The notes under the pieces are model-generated. The model had not been told where the DNA came from, made no database searches, and worked only from the letters and a program-made list of their open reading frames with translations. A DNA stretch of 64,000 bases from Patescibacterium sp964540895 (GTDB taxonomy: Bacteria > Patescibacteriota > Patescibacteriia > Patescibacteriales > Patescibacteriaceae): the NCBI GenBank assembly GCA_964540895.1, contig CAZIOP010000001.1, positions 372,001-436,000 on the forward strand, read 5' to 3'. Of this stretch, positions 14,578-22,889 are shown one piece after another. A program made the translations under genes and the position numbers. The first letter of the stretch is position 1; each line of letters starts with the position of its first letter.

Positions 14578-14845
14578 AGCCGTTTTCGGGATTTGAACCC
14601 GAGACCTTCTCCTTCACTTCTACCTCAATTTCGTACTACTTATATGAGGGCTAGACTGTATCTTAAGCGTATCTAATAGACGTAGCTTCCCTTGTCAGTC
14701 GTTCGGGCGATATAGTATCGCCACGGTCTTAACCATTCCTGGTCGTTAACCGTTATTCGGGATTCAATATAAAATTTCTTTTATAGGGGGCAAGAGACGA
14801 GTGTGTCTCACCATGGAGATGCTCTACCAACTGAGCTAAAACGGC
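14578..14845 (-). tRNA. trnT: tRNA-Thr (anticodon GGU), interrupted by a group I intron
   Basis: The 5' exon (14810-14845, 36 bases) and 3' exon (14578-14614, 37 bases) join to a perfect 73-base cloverleaf: acceptor GCCGTTT/AAACGGC, D arm GCTC-AGTTGGTA-GAGC, anticodon arm TCTCC-ATGGTAA-GGAGA, variable loop AGGTC, T arm TCGGG-TTCAAAT-CCCGA, discriminator U. The anticodon is GGU. A 195-base intron lies between positions 36 and 37. CCA is not encoded. The intron must be removed for this to function. Confidence 0.92.
14615..14809 (-). ncRNA. Small group I self-splicing intron in tRNA-Thr
   Basis: The 195-base intron begins after U36 and ends in G, as group I introns do. GGU at the 5' exon end pairs with GCC in the intron, leaving the U-G wobble at the splice site (P1), with GAGAC/GTCTC above it. 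P7 is GACTG/CAGTC, next to the conserved AAGATACAGTCTA (compare AAGAUAUAGUCC in the Tetrahymena intron). P8 (AAGC/GCTT), P9 (CCTCA/TGAGG), a GNRA-capped ACCA-GGAA-TGGT hairpin and GGCGAT/ATCGCC can be drawn. There is no open reading frame. Size and site recall tRNA introns of the Azoarcus class. Confidence 0.85.
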
Positions 14846-14944
14846 GAATTTTGTTTAAAATGTTCGAACAGTGGGCCCTCTTAGCGCTGGCTAGGACGGG
14901 TGAATTTATTCTTTACTCTAATATTAGCACAGAAAACAAAAAAA

Positions 14945-14978
14945 CATGGTAGAAAAAGTGATCCAAACCGTTACCATG
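14945..14978 (-). terminator. Terminator made from the end of the tRNA-Thr 5'-exon copy
   Basis: CATGGTA (rc of 14972-14978, lying almost wholly in the anticodon region of the copy) pairs perfectly with TACCATG (rc of 14945-14951) around 20 bases, followed by T7. It would end the 15015-15836 transcript. The remaining 14846-14944 spacer upstream of tRNA-Thr shows only short palindromes. Confidence 0.6.
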
Positions 14979-15008
14979 GAGATGCTCTACCAACTGAGCT
15001 AAAACGGC
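14973..15008 (-). pseudogene. Exact copy of the tRNA-Thr 5' exon (tRNA half)
   Basis: These 36 bases are identical to 14810-14845, covering tRNA positions 1-36 and ending exactly where the intron begins in the intact gene. The next two bases (AA) match the spliced anticodon loop, then the sequence diverges. It lies 6 bases after the stop codon at 15015. Confidence 0.85.
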
Positions 15009-15014
15009 ATGTAC

Positions 15015-15836
15015 CTAAAGGGTGTCTATTCTTTCTTTGAAACTGGCTAACTTCTGATTCTCCGGATTAGTACTTTCTAAGTCCGTAAAAGCTTGTTGTG
15101 CATTAATTTTGTCTTTTTTTAGTATACTGACCTCTATCAACCTGTCAAGATAACGGGGGTTATGTTGTTCAATCTTTAATGCACGTTTTAACTGTACAAC
15201 AGCTTTGGCATACTCCCCTGCTTCTTCAAAGATAGTGGCCAAAAGAAAATATGTTTTAGACAGTTCTAAATCCTTGCTTTCTTTACGTTTCCCCTTCTCA
15301 TCAACCGATTCAGCATTCTTTTTCAAACGCAAGGCATGTTCCAAAGTTTGTCTGGCTTCGTTCAAATTCTGATTCTTCAAATACACTTCTCCTAAATCTT
15401 TGAAAGCACGGAAGTTCTTGGGATCTAAGCCAATAATCTCAATATACTTTTTTTCAGCTGATTCCAATCTCCCATCACGTACCATTTCTTCTGCTTCAAA
15501 CAACAGTACTTCTATACGTTTAGAAATTTCTTGTCCCAACACTGCTTCCCTGTTAGCTTGACTCTTTTGCCAGTTATTTACTCTGTCATATAACCAATCA
15601 AAGGTATTACGAAGTAGTCTAGAAAAAGGTTTGACAATACGAGCAAACAACAAAGCCGCCCGACCAAAACGTCGACGTAATTGGCTGGCGATAATCTGCT
15701 GCTTTAATTGAGCATTTTTTTCACTCTGAATATCTTCCACATTAATATTGGCAAGCAAGCTAAACTTACGTCCTACAATTATGGAGACGCCAATCAAGCC
15801 AATTACAAACAGTGTCCAACCAATTATATATTCCAT
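15015..15836 (-). CDS. Membrane-anchored TPR protein
   Basis: A 273-residue protein with one N-terminal membrane helix (IIGWTLFVIGLIGVSIIVG), a basic linker (about residues 50-95) and at least three tetratricopeptide repeats (about 105-265): LFEAEEMVRDGRLESAEKKYIEIIGLDP, AFKDLGEVYLKNQNLNEARQTLEHAL, and TYFLLATIFEEAGEYAKAVVQLKRAL. TPRs mediate protein-protein contacts, so this is probably an assembly scaffold at the inner face of the membrane. It is followed by the tRNA-half terminator and preceded by another small membrane protein 6 bases away. Confidence 0.8.
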   Translation of the reverse strand: MEYIIGWTLFVIGLIGVSIIVGRKFSLLANINVEDIQSEKNAQLKQQIIASQLRRRFGRAALLFARIVKPFSRLLRNTFDWLYDRVNNWQKSQANREAVLGQEISKRIEVLLFEAEEMVRDGRLESAEKKYIEIIGLDPKNFRAFKDLGEVYLKNQNLNEARQTLEHALRLKKNAESVDEKGKRKESKDLELSKTYFLLATIFEEAGEYAKAVVQLKRALKIEQHNPRYLDRLIEVSILKKDKINAQQAFTDLESTNPENQKLASFKERIDTL

Positions 15837-15842
15837 ATACTT

Positions 15843-16265
15843 TTAGAAATCTCCTAAGAGATGAGTAACTATCCAACCAAATATGATAGCTACACCGCCA
15901 AAGAACAAGCAACCTAAGGTAATTATCACCAAGAAGTAAAGCAAGCTGCTAAAAAGTACTAGTAAAGGATTTAAAGCGGTTTTTAATTTCCGAGGTTTTC
16001 TTTTTAAACTAATATCAATACCATTAGCTCCTTCAAGTAATAAAGAAATAATATCTATGCACCATGTTAAAAAATAAACTGGTGTTGAAAAAAACCTATC
16101 ATACCAATATATTTTGCCTATACTATCTTTTTTAAGCAGTTTTTCCTCTTCCTTATCATCCATTTCTACAAAATCTTGCAACCCACGAATTTTATTTTTA
16201 TCATCTCCAAAAAGATATACTGGAGTAGTAAAAACCTTTTTTACCGTCTTTCTGATATTACCCAT
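15843..16265 (-). CDS. Small membrane protein of unknown function
   Basis: A 140-residue protein with a charged N-terminal half (KIRGLQDFVEMDDKEEEKLLKKD), a hydrophobic segment near residues 60-78 and two close helices near 97-138 ending in LLGDF. I recognise no family. It stands between the aldolase gene (6 bases) and the TPR gene (6 bases), so it is probably cotranscribed with both. Confidence 0.6.
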   Translation of the reverse strand: MGNIRKTVKKVFTTPVYLFGDDKNKIRGLQDFVEMDDKEEEKLLKKDSIGKIYWYDRFFSTPVYFLTWCIDIISLLLEGANGIDISLKRKPRKLKTALNPLLVLFSSLLYFLVIITLGCLFFGGVAIIFGWIVTHLLGDF

Positions 16266-16271
16266 ACAACC

Positions 16272-17165
16272 CTATCGCTCCCTTGCAGGAGCCTGACCAT
16301 CATAGATGACAGAAGATACAGCATTAGCTAAAGCAATTGCTTGTGCTAGTGGTCGTTGATGAAGATTACGACCAAGTGCAGCACCAGCAACACCAGCACC
16401 ATTAACTTCATGATGAATCATATGCAGGAGTTCTGGTCCTTCTATATTCTCTCCGCCTGCAAAAAGGAGTCGAGAACCTTCACCAGCATTCATAATTTCT
16501 AACATACCTTCCTGAGTTTGCGGTACTGGTCGATTGATTTTGATAAAATCCGCTCCAAGAGCTGACCCTACATTAATGGCTCCAGCAATAGTATGAGCAT
16601 CATACTTGTCAGCCACAGCTTTGCCACGTGGATACATCCATAAAATAGCCACTAAACCAGCTTGGTGAGCCTGCCAGACAATCTGAGCGGCTTCACGAAG
16701 CATAGCTGCTTCATAGACACTGCCGACATACACTGTATAGCCCACAGCTGGAATAGTCAACTTGGAATTATTAGCAAATTCCAGTACTTGATGAACTTCA
16801 TACCAAGTACTGCTAAAGGGCTCATGACTAGCTTCAGTCACTAAATTTGATTTACAATTGAGCTTCACAGCATAGGGAATCTTGGGATATTTGGCACCAA
16901 AGCGGGCTATCATACCAAGCTGAGTAGCAAAGACCCCAATCCGTGAAGAACTAGCTATATGAAACAAATGCTCTGGTGAAGCATCTTCTGCTGCAATATC
17001 ATCACCCACAAAATCATCATTTAAATGTTCAACCCGTTGATCCCCTGCAAACAAAAAAAGACGACCGGTATTTTTAGTCATTAACCGAAAGTTTTTCAAA
17101 TATGTTTCACGTTTGGCAACAGGTACATCTAACGGAACAGGAAATTGTGTAATATCTTTTCGCAT
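16272..17165 (-). CDS. fbaB: Class I (archaeal-type) fructose-bisphosphate aldolase
   Basis: A 297-residue DeoC/FbaB-family TIM-barrel aldolase. GDQRVEHLN near residue 41, AVKLNCKSN, VGYTVYVGSVYEAAML, LVAILWMYPRGKAV and GALGRNLHQRP match the DhnA-type class I enzymes. Lys209 in GADFIKINRP is the likely Schiff-base lysine. It would interconvert fructose 1,6-bisphosphate with dihydroxyacetone phosphate and glyceraldehyde 3-phosphate. tpiA lies immediately upstream, so the pair gives two successive steps of glycolysis. Confidence 0.87.
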   Translation of the reverse strand: MRKDITQFPVPLDVPVAKRETYLKNFRLMTKNTGRLFLFAGDQRVEHLNDDFVGDDIAAEDASPEHLFHIASSSRIGVFATQLGMIARFGAKYPKIPYAVKLNCKSNLVTEASHEPFSSTWYEVHQVLEFANNSKLTIPAVGYTVYVGSVYEAAMLREAAQIVWQAHQAGLVAILWMYPRGKAVADKYDAHTIAGAINVGSALGADFIKINRPVPQTQEGMLEIMNAGEGSRLLFAGGENIEGPELLHMIHHEVNGAGVAGAALGRNLHQRPLAQAIALANAVSSVIYDGQAPARER

Positions 17166-17186
17166 AAATAAAACTACGTAACAAAC

Positions 17187-17939
17187 TTAGTCTACCACAG
17201 AGGAAACAATCCCGTAAAACTCACGAGCTTGTAAACTTGCACCACCAACTAATAATCCATCAACTGAATCAAGGTTAACAATCTCTTCGGCAAATTGTCT
17301 GTCTACGCTACCGCCATATACAACAGCACACATGTCATCAGCTTTCTCACCAAACTTTCGTCTGAGAATTACTTTAATAACATCCATTATATATTCAATG
17401 TCTTCAACATCAGGTGTCTCTCCACTACCAATGGCCCAGATTGGTTCATACGCCACAATTAAATTTTGTCCAACTGATAACGTCACACCTTCCAAGGCTT
17501 CTGCTAGCTGACGAGACAACACCGTTTCTCTAACACCTTCTTCTTGATCTTCTTCACCTTCACCAATACAAAGAATTGGACACAATGGTCTGGTACTTAA
17601 ACAAGCTTTAATTTTCTTGTTTATCATCCAATCTTCTTCACCCAAATGCATACGTCGCTCACTATGACCAATAATGACATAACCAACTCCCAGCGCTGTT
17701 AAATCAGTTGGAGAAATTTCACCGGTAAAGGGTCCAGTTTTTTCCCAGAACACATTTTGTGCTCCCATAGCTAACTTAGTAGGAGCTATCATTTTTCCAA
17801 CAAAGGGCAAACTAGTAAACGACGGACAAACTACAACTTCAGCCGGTGTCTTTTTAAATAACTTAATATACTCTTTAGCTAAATTAATACTTTGCGCCAC
17901 TGATAAATTCATTTTCCAGTTAGCAATAATAAATTTCAT
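17187..17939 (-). CDS. tpiA: Triosephosphate isomerase
   Basis: A 250-residue TIM barrel with all signatures: NWKMN (substrate Lys), GHSERR (catalytic His), AYEPIWAIGSG (catalytic Glu), GGSV and LLVGGASL (phosphate loop). It interconverts dihydroxyacetone phosphate and glyceraldehyde 3-phosphate. I place the start at the ATG at 17939 (MKFIIANWKMN), which fits the family; another in-frame ATG lies three codons earlier at 17948. It is between the carboxypeptidase gene and the aldolase gene in one operon. Confidence 0.95.
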   Translation of the reverse strand: MKFIIANWKMNLSVAQSINLAKEYIKLFKKTPAEVVVCPSFTSLPFVGKMIAPTKLAMGAQNVFWEKTGPFTGEISPTDLTALGVGYVIIGHSERRMHLGEEDWMINKKIKACLSTRPLCPILCIGEGEEDQEEGVRETVLSRQLAEALEGVTLSVGQNLIVAYEPIWAIGSGETPDVEDIEYIMDVIKVILRRKFGEKADDMCAVVYGGSVDRQFAEEIVNLDSVDGLLVGGASLQAREFYGIVSSVVD

Positions 17940-17948
17940 ATGTTTCAT

Positions 17949-18875
17949 TTAGTTTGTCCAATGATATGAACTATAGGCCCAAGCCACAAGTTTTTCTGTT
18001 TCAGTAAAACGAGCGGCAGTATCATCAGTACCCAAGACTACTGTTATTATCTCATGTCCATTCTTTTCAAACCAGCCCACAAAGCAAAAGCCAGCTTCAA
18101 TTAAGTGTCCGGTTTTCCCAGCTAGAATTGTTGTCGAAGGAATTGATGGCAAACGAAGCAAGTCATTAGTACTCACTATATGTTTGTCACGTCCATCTAA
18201 GGTTGTGAAATCATAGGAGTTACGAAGTAGCGTAGACTTTATTTCTGAGCGAGCAAAAGCTTTCTCAGCCAACTTAGCCACTTCTTTCACCGTTGATTGA
18301 TTAGCTTTATTTAACCCTGTTGGTTCAACAAACGTTGTATTTTTTAATCGGTAAGTTAGAGCTTTCTTGTTCATCTCAGTTACAAACTCTGCCTCAGATA
18401 GTCCGGTACTCCTCACTAAAGCAGAAATAGCAGTATTATCAGATGCTATTAAAGCTGTTTGAAATAAATCATTGGTGGTTAACTCTTCTCCTAAAAATAA
18501 ATTGGCTTTGCTGCCCTCTCGCTCATCACTGGCTTGAATTTTTTGAACTTTTTCCCAGCCTGGATTATGATCCAAAAATACTAATGCACTCATTAACTTG
18601 GTTAAACTGGCAATAGAGCGAATTTCATCATCTTGATTAGACCACAGACGAGTGTGTGATGATGAGTCATAGACGCCAGCCGCTGCTGCTTTAATTTCTG
18701 GTAAGGAAGTTGTTACTAGTTGTGGTCGCTTTAGTGTTATAGTCCCGTTCTGATTAACTTTTCCAGGAATAGGTTCAGTTAAAAATGTTTTTGATAATGA
18801 CAAGGAAGACAAAAAATTAGGTTGCCACAAATTAAAGATTGCCAGCATGGTTAAGGTAATAATAACTACATTCAT
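17949..18875 (-). CDS. dacA: D-alanyl-D-alanine carboxypeptidase, S11 family
   Basis: A 308-residue exported penicillin-binding-protein-like enzyme with an N-terminal membrane helix/signal (residues 3-20). The active-site motifs are intact: S90-L-T-K93, S145-D-N147 and K254-T-G256. It should trim the terminal D-Ala from peptidoglycan peptides outside the membrane. It lacks the long C-terminal domain and amphipathic anchor of PBP5, so the N-terminal helix is the probable anchor. One base separates it from scpB. Confidence 0.92.
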   Translation of the reverse strand: MNVVIITLTMLAIFNLWQPNFLSSLSLSKTFLTEPIPGKVNQNGTITLKRPQLVTTSLPEIKAAAAGVYDSSSHTRLWSNQDDEIRSIASLTKLMSALVFLDHNPGWEKVQKIQASDEREGSKANLFLGEELTTNDLFQTALIASDNTAISALVRSTGLSEAEFVTEMNKKALTYRLKNTTFVEPTGLNKANQSTVKEVAKLAEKAFARSEIKSTLLRNSYDFTTLDGRDKHIVSTNDLLRLPSIPSTTILAGKTGHLIEAGFCFVGWFEKNGHEIITVVLGTDDTAARFTETEKLVAWAYSSYHWTN

Positions 18876-18876
18876 A

Positions 18877-19419
18877 TTAGACTTTACTTTCTAACACACG
18901 ATCTAGACTATCGTGTTGTCGCAACTTTTCATAATCTGGAAGCAAACTAACATCACCAATGCCAAGGAAACGTACGAAATCAAGTGTTACATTGTAATAT
19001 GTGTCTTCTTTTTTCTTGTCAAAAGTAGCTTCAATTAAACCATGTAATAATAGATTACGTAGAATCAAAGCACAGTTAACTCCTCTAATTCTATCTAAAT
19101 CAAGTTTGGAAATTGGTCCACGGTAGGCAATAATAGTCAGCGCTTCTAAACTTGGTTTTGATAATTCGCCCATGGTTTCATCTTTGATAAACTCTTTTAT
19201 CAAATCAGCTTGGTCAGGACCGGTTACTAATTGATAGGTTGTACCTTGTTTTACAATTCGTATTCCCCTATTGTCTGTTGCGCAATCATTACCTAACTGT
19301 TGTAAAGCAGTAGTTACAGCCTCAGTTTTGCTATCAGTTAATGACACTAATTCTTTTAACTGTAATGGCTTTGCAGCTACAAATAACAAAGCTTCAAGTT
19401 GTGCTTTTAGGTCTTTCAT
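18877..19419 (-). CDS. scpB: Segregation and condensation protein B
   Basis: A 180-residue ScpB with two winged helices: LKAQLEALLFVAAKPLQLKEL at the N-terminus and the signature LSKPSLEALTIIAYRGPISKLDLDRIRGV in the middle. With ScpA it forms the kleisin complex that bridges SMC heads in chromosome condensation. scpA is 3 bases upstream, giving the conserved scpA-scpB order. smc is not in this window. Confidence 0.95.
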   Translation of the reverse strand: MKDLKAQLEALLFVAAKPLQLKELVSLTDSKTEAVTTALQQLGNDCATDNRGIRIVKQGTTYQLVTGPDQADLIKEFIKDETMGELSKPSLEALTIIAYRGPISKLDLDRIRGVNCALILRNLLLHGLIEATFDKKKEDTYYNVTLDFVRFLGIGDVSLLPDYEKLRQHDSLDRVLESKV

Positions 19420-19422
19420 AGA

Positions 19423-20136
19423 TTAACTTAATTTAACAATATCAATCTCAGCAAAGAGATCGACTTGCTCAGCGGAAATAGTTTTCTGTTTCATTAATTC
19501 AAGCATGGCCAGAAAACTAACAACAACTTCCACTTTATTGGTCGCTGATTTTATTAATTCACTAAAACGAGTTTTAATAGAATTACGAATAGCTGTGGTA
19601 ATTAAGGCAATTTTTTCTTCAATACTAATAGCTGTTTCCATCATCTTCTCGGCTAACGGTTTTTCAACTGGCTCTAGGTTATCAATAATGGTATTAAAAA
19701 TCACTGCCATATCTTCTTTGGTTAACTTAGCCGGCGGGGCAAAGAGGTGTAAGTTGGAAACAATTGATTTACGATTAAACTCACGAACAAACATAAATTT
19801 CTTGCTGCCAATCATGGTTTCAATCTTTCTGGTAGCCTCCAAAAACTCTTTATACATCCGTAACTGATCTTCTAAGTCTTCAATAGCATCCTCTTCCTCA
19901 GGTAATAGATATGGCAACAACGCTTTTGATTTTATTAGTAACAATCGTGAAGCCACCACCAAAAAATCAGCCATTTCATCAGGATCTAGATTAACCAATC
20001 TCTTTAAGTACGTTATATATTGATCAGCAACTTTAGCTAAACTCACCTGAGTAATATCAAGCTCAGCCTTGTCAATTAATTTAACTAACAGGGCTAGTGG
20101 ACCTTCAAATTGTTCAAGCTTGATTGTTTCCATCAA
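19423..20136 (-). CDS. scpA: Segregation and condensation protein A (kleisin)
   Basis: A 237-residue kleisin. The start METIKLEQFEGPLALLVKLIDKAELDITQVSLAKVADQYI is the canonical ScpA N-terminus, and LEMLELMKQK-like residues near the C-terminus (FLAMLELMKQKTISAEQ) form the winged helix that binds the SMC head. It acts with ScpB encoded directly downstream. No SD is seen. Confidence 0.95.
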   Translation of the reverse strand: MMETIKLEQFEGPLALLVKLIDKAELDITQVSLAKVADQYITYLKRLVNLDPDEMADFLVVASRLLLIKSKALLPYLLPEEEDAIEDLEDQLRMYKEFLEATRKIETMIGSKKFMFVREFNRKSIVSNLHLFAPPAKLTKEDMAVIFNTIIDNLEPVEKPLAEKMMETAISIEEKIALITTAIRNSIKTRFSELIKSATNKVEVVVSFLAMLELMKQKTISAEQVDLFAEIDIVKLS

Positions 20137-20141
20137 AAAAA

Positions 20142-21077
20142 TTATTGATTAATCATGGGAGCATTCTTGATGCCCATATCATAGTTAACTGGATTGATTT
20201 TCTGCTTTAAACATTGATAGCCAGTACCATGTGGCCAACGGTCTGTATAGGCATAATCTTGTATATCTCCTGGCTTTGTATTATCAGTACTAAAGTTGGC
20301 ACAGAGTTCATACTCAGAGTCACTGTTCTTCTTGTAGTTGTAGTCTTCACCACTCATTGGATCTTTCAAGGCAGCGGCATTTAAGTACGGCACCTGATCT
20401 TTTAATTCATCCAAAGTAGCCGGTAGGGTTTTATGCTCTGTTTGAAAACTGTTTAACGTAGCGTCAATCTGACTAAAGTGACTTAACACTTCTAAATCAT
20501 GACGACGGGCTCTGGCTTCGGCTGGCGACTCAACTACAAAAAACGCACTCACTAATGAACCAACGGTCAGGGCTAATGAAACTATTAGATAAGCCAAAAC
20601 AATTTTCTTGTTTTTTTTGTCTTCACTACGGATGTCATAAAAATAGTAGCTAAAGACCATACCACAAATCACTAGAACGGTTAAAGCTTTTAACAAGAAT
20701 TTAGAAGTAAGCTCGCCACCTAAGAAACTGTTAATCGTCATCATCAGCCAGATAATCATCACCACAGCTGAAATAAACAAAATGAAATAGGTTAGCCAAC
20801 GACGAATAGCTGAATCTTTATCAAGTTCTTTTTCTTCTAAACTTTTTTCAATCTGTCGGGACAAAAAGTAATATAGAGGGATAGAGATGATCAAGGAGGA
20901 AATAGCAAACTTCAAGACACTAGAATCAAAACTATAGGCATAGCCATTAGTAAAGTCAGTGATAGTCTTGTTAATAATTTGAAAAATTACTTGACCAGTT
21001 GAAAGTGCCATAAAGATAAGTGCCACCAGGGACAACATATACCAAAAGGCAAACTTGGCATTATTCTTTGTATTCAT
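20142..21077 (-). CDS. DUF5671 membrane protein with a pseudopilin-like C-terminal part
   Basis: A 311-residue protein. Residues 1-185 hold four to five membrane helices; KFAFWYMLSLVALIFMALSTGQVIFQIINK matches DUF5671, a domain frequent in Patescibacteria and of unknown function. After the last helix comes an extracytoplasmic part: an Arg-rich helix (EARARRHDLEVLSHFSQIDATLNSFQTEHK), then LPATLDELKDQVPYLNAAALKDPMSG and YELCANF, resembling the globular part of type II secretion pseudopilins. It is between aspS and scpA in the operon. Confidence 0.7.
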   Translation of the reverse strand: MNTKNNAKFAFWYMLSLVALIFMALSTGQVIFQIINKTITDFTNGYAYSFDSSVLKFAISSLIISIPLYYFLSRQIEKSLEEKELDKDSAIRRWLTYFILFISAVVMIIWLMMTINSFLGGELTSKFLLKALTVLVICGMVFSYYFYDIRSEDKKNKKIVLAYLIVSLALTVGSLVSAFFVVESPAEARARRHDLEVLSHFSQIDATLNSFQTEHKTLPATLDELKDQVPYLNAAALKDPMSGEDYNYKKNSDSEYELCANFSTDNTKPGDIQDYAYTDRWPHGTGYQCLKQKINPVNYDMGIKNAPMINQ

Positions 21078-21095
21078 AAATTGTTTATTAGTAAA

Positions 21096-22889
21096 TTATT
21101 TTTTTAGTTTAGTAAGACCGAGTTCAGTGAGTTGATGCTCATCAATTTCACTTGGACTATTCATTAAGACATCACGTCCTTGACCGTCTTTTGGGAACGC
21201 ATACAAGTCTCTAATTGAATCCCAGTCATTCAATACCATTAACAGGCGATCAACTCCTGGAGCATTACCTGCATGAGGTGGTACTCCGTACTTAAAGGCT
21301 TTCATTAAAGCTCCAAAACGTCGATCCACTTCTTCAGCTTCATACCCTGCTTTGATAAAAACTTTTTTTAAGAGTTCTGGATCATGATTACGAACACCAC
21401 CACTTGATACTTCATAGCCATTTAATACTAAGTCATATTGAAACGCTAAAATATCTAACGGCTCCATGGTATCAATAGCGTCATGGCCGCCTTGTGGCAT
21501 GGTAAACGGATTATGACCAAAATCAATTGTCCCTGGTTTTAATTCACTGTGCTCATACATTGGGAAATCAACAATCCAACACCAAGCAGCTTCATTTTTA
21601 TTAATTAAATCAAGTTGACGAGCTAACTCTACTCGTACTAACCCACCAGCTTCACAAACCTCTCGCCAGTTACCTGCAATCATTATGATTCCGTCCCCTG
21701 CTTTAGCTTCAACAGCTTTAATTATTTCTTTTAACTTATTCTCATCAAAAAACTTTGATAAGGAAGTTTTGATTTCATTAGTCTCTGTCACTGACAAAGT
21801 GGCAAAAGTAGCAATAGTTTTTTTCATGGCTAGTTCCTTCAAGTCATCCATTACTTTTCGACTAAGTGCTGCACCTCCAGGTACTCTCAAAGCATGTACT
21901 ACTCCCTTACTTTCTAAAGCACTTTCAAAACCAGCAAAGTTACTGCCTCTCACTACTTCTGAAATAGAAGTAATAGTAAGATCATATCGTAAATCAGGTT
22001 TGTCACTGCCATACATTTCCATAGCTTGTCTCCATGCAATACGTCTAAAGGTTTTGTCTTTTTCAAGATTGGTTATTTTCTTGTCACTGAATTTCTCAGT
22101 TAGTTGAATCATCAAGGGCTCCATAATAGCAAAGATATCATCTTGAGTAGCAAAACTCATTTCCATATCTAATTGATAGAATTCACCATAATGACGGTCA
22201 CTGCGAGTATCTTCATCACGAAAACACGGAGCAATCTGAAAATAACGATCAACACCAGATACCATTAATAGTTGTTTAAACTGTTGAGGAGCTTGTGGAA
22301 GGGCATAGCATGTTCCAGGAAATAGGCGAGAAGGAATTAAAAAGTCTCTGGCTCCTTCTGGTGATGAGTTAGCTAGGATTGGAGTTTGTACTTCCACAAA
22401 ATTATGAGACTGGAAATATGTTCGTAAATATTGGAAAAATTTATCTTTAGTAGCGAGCATTGTTTGCAAGCGTGGCCGTCGTAAATCAAGAAAACGATAT
22501 TCAAGCCTGAGCGACTCTTTAACGTTTTGCATTGTTTCTTCATTGTTAATCTCAAACGGTAATACTTCTGCCTGACTTAATATTTCTAAAGCAGTTACTT
22601 CAAGTTCAATACTTCCTGTTTCTATGTCTTTGTTAATCATGTTATCTGGTCGCTCTGCAACAACTCCCGTTACAGCAATAACCCACTCATTTCGTAACAC
22701 AGAAGCCTCATTACACACCCCAATATTTTTTTCACTATTAAAGGTTAACTGTGTTAGGCCGTAGCGATCTCGTAAGTCAATAAAAATAACACCACCAAAG
22801 TCACGGCGGTTATGTACCCAACCGGTTAAGGTAACTGTTTTTCCACTATCTGTTGTGCGGAGCTCTCCGCAGGTATGTGTTCGTATCAT
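21096..22889 (-). CDS. aspS: Aspartyl-tRNA synthetase
   Basis: A 597-residue bacterial-type AspRS. The N-terminal OB fold binds the anticodon (TVTLTGWVHNRRDFGG); class II motif 2 is FRDEDTRSDRHYGEFYQLDME; the GAD insertion lies in the middle; motif 3 is GNAPGVDRLLMVL. It charges tRNA-Asp, and may be non-discriminating if the cell lacks AsnRS, which this window cannot show. Its ATG overlaps the recO stop by 4 bases. Confidence 0.97.
   Translation of the reverse strand: MIRTHTCGELRTTDSGKTVTLTGWVHNRRDFGGVIFIDLRDRYGLTQLTFNSEKNIGVCNEASVLRNEWVIAVTGVVAERPDNMINKDIETGSIELEVTALEILSQAEVLPFEINNEETMQNVKESLRLEYRFLDLRRPRLQTMLATKDKFFQYLRTYFQSHNFVEVQTPILANSSPEGARDFLIPSRLFPGTCYALPQAPQQFKQLLMVSGVDRYFQIAPCFRDEDTRSDRHYGEFYQLDMEMSFATQDDIFAIMEPLMIQLTEKFSDKKITNLEKDKTFRRIAWRQAMEMYGSDKPDLRYDLTITSISEVVRGSNFAGFESALESKGVVHALRVPGGAALSRKVMDDLKELAMKKTIATFATLSVTETNEIKTSLSKFFDENKLKEIIKAVEAKAGDGIIMIAGNWREVCEAGGLVRVELARQLDLINKNEAAWCWIVDFPMYEHSELKPGTIDFGHNPFTMPQGGHDAIDTMEPLDILAFQYDLVLNGYEVSSGGVRNHDPELLKKVFIKAGYEAEEVDRRFGALMKAFKYGVPPHAGNAPGVDRLLMVLNDWDSIRDLYAFPKDGQGRDVLMNSPSEIDEHQLTELGLTKLKK

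Noticed and set aside
9155..14845. A prophage or integrative element inserted at tRNA-Thr
   Set aside because: No integrase, capsid, portal or transposase gene is present, and the repeated tRNA segment is the 5' half rather than the usual 3' end.
14846..14944. A plus-strand stretch resembling a degenerate tRNA (GGGCCCT, TTAGCGCTGGCTAGGACG, TTCGAA)
   Set aside because: I could not fold an anticodon arm with a U33 or pair the acceptor ends, so it is only a weak resemblance.
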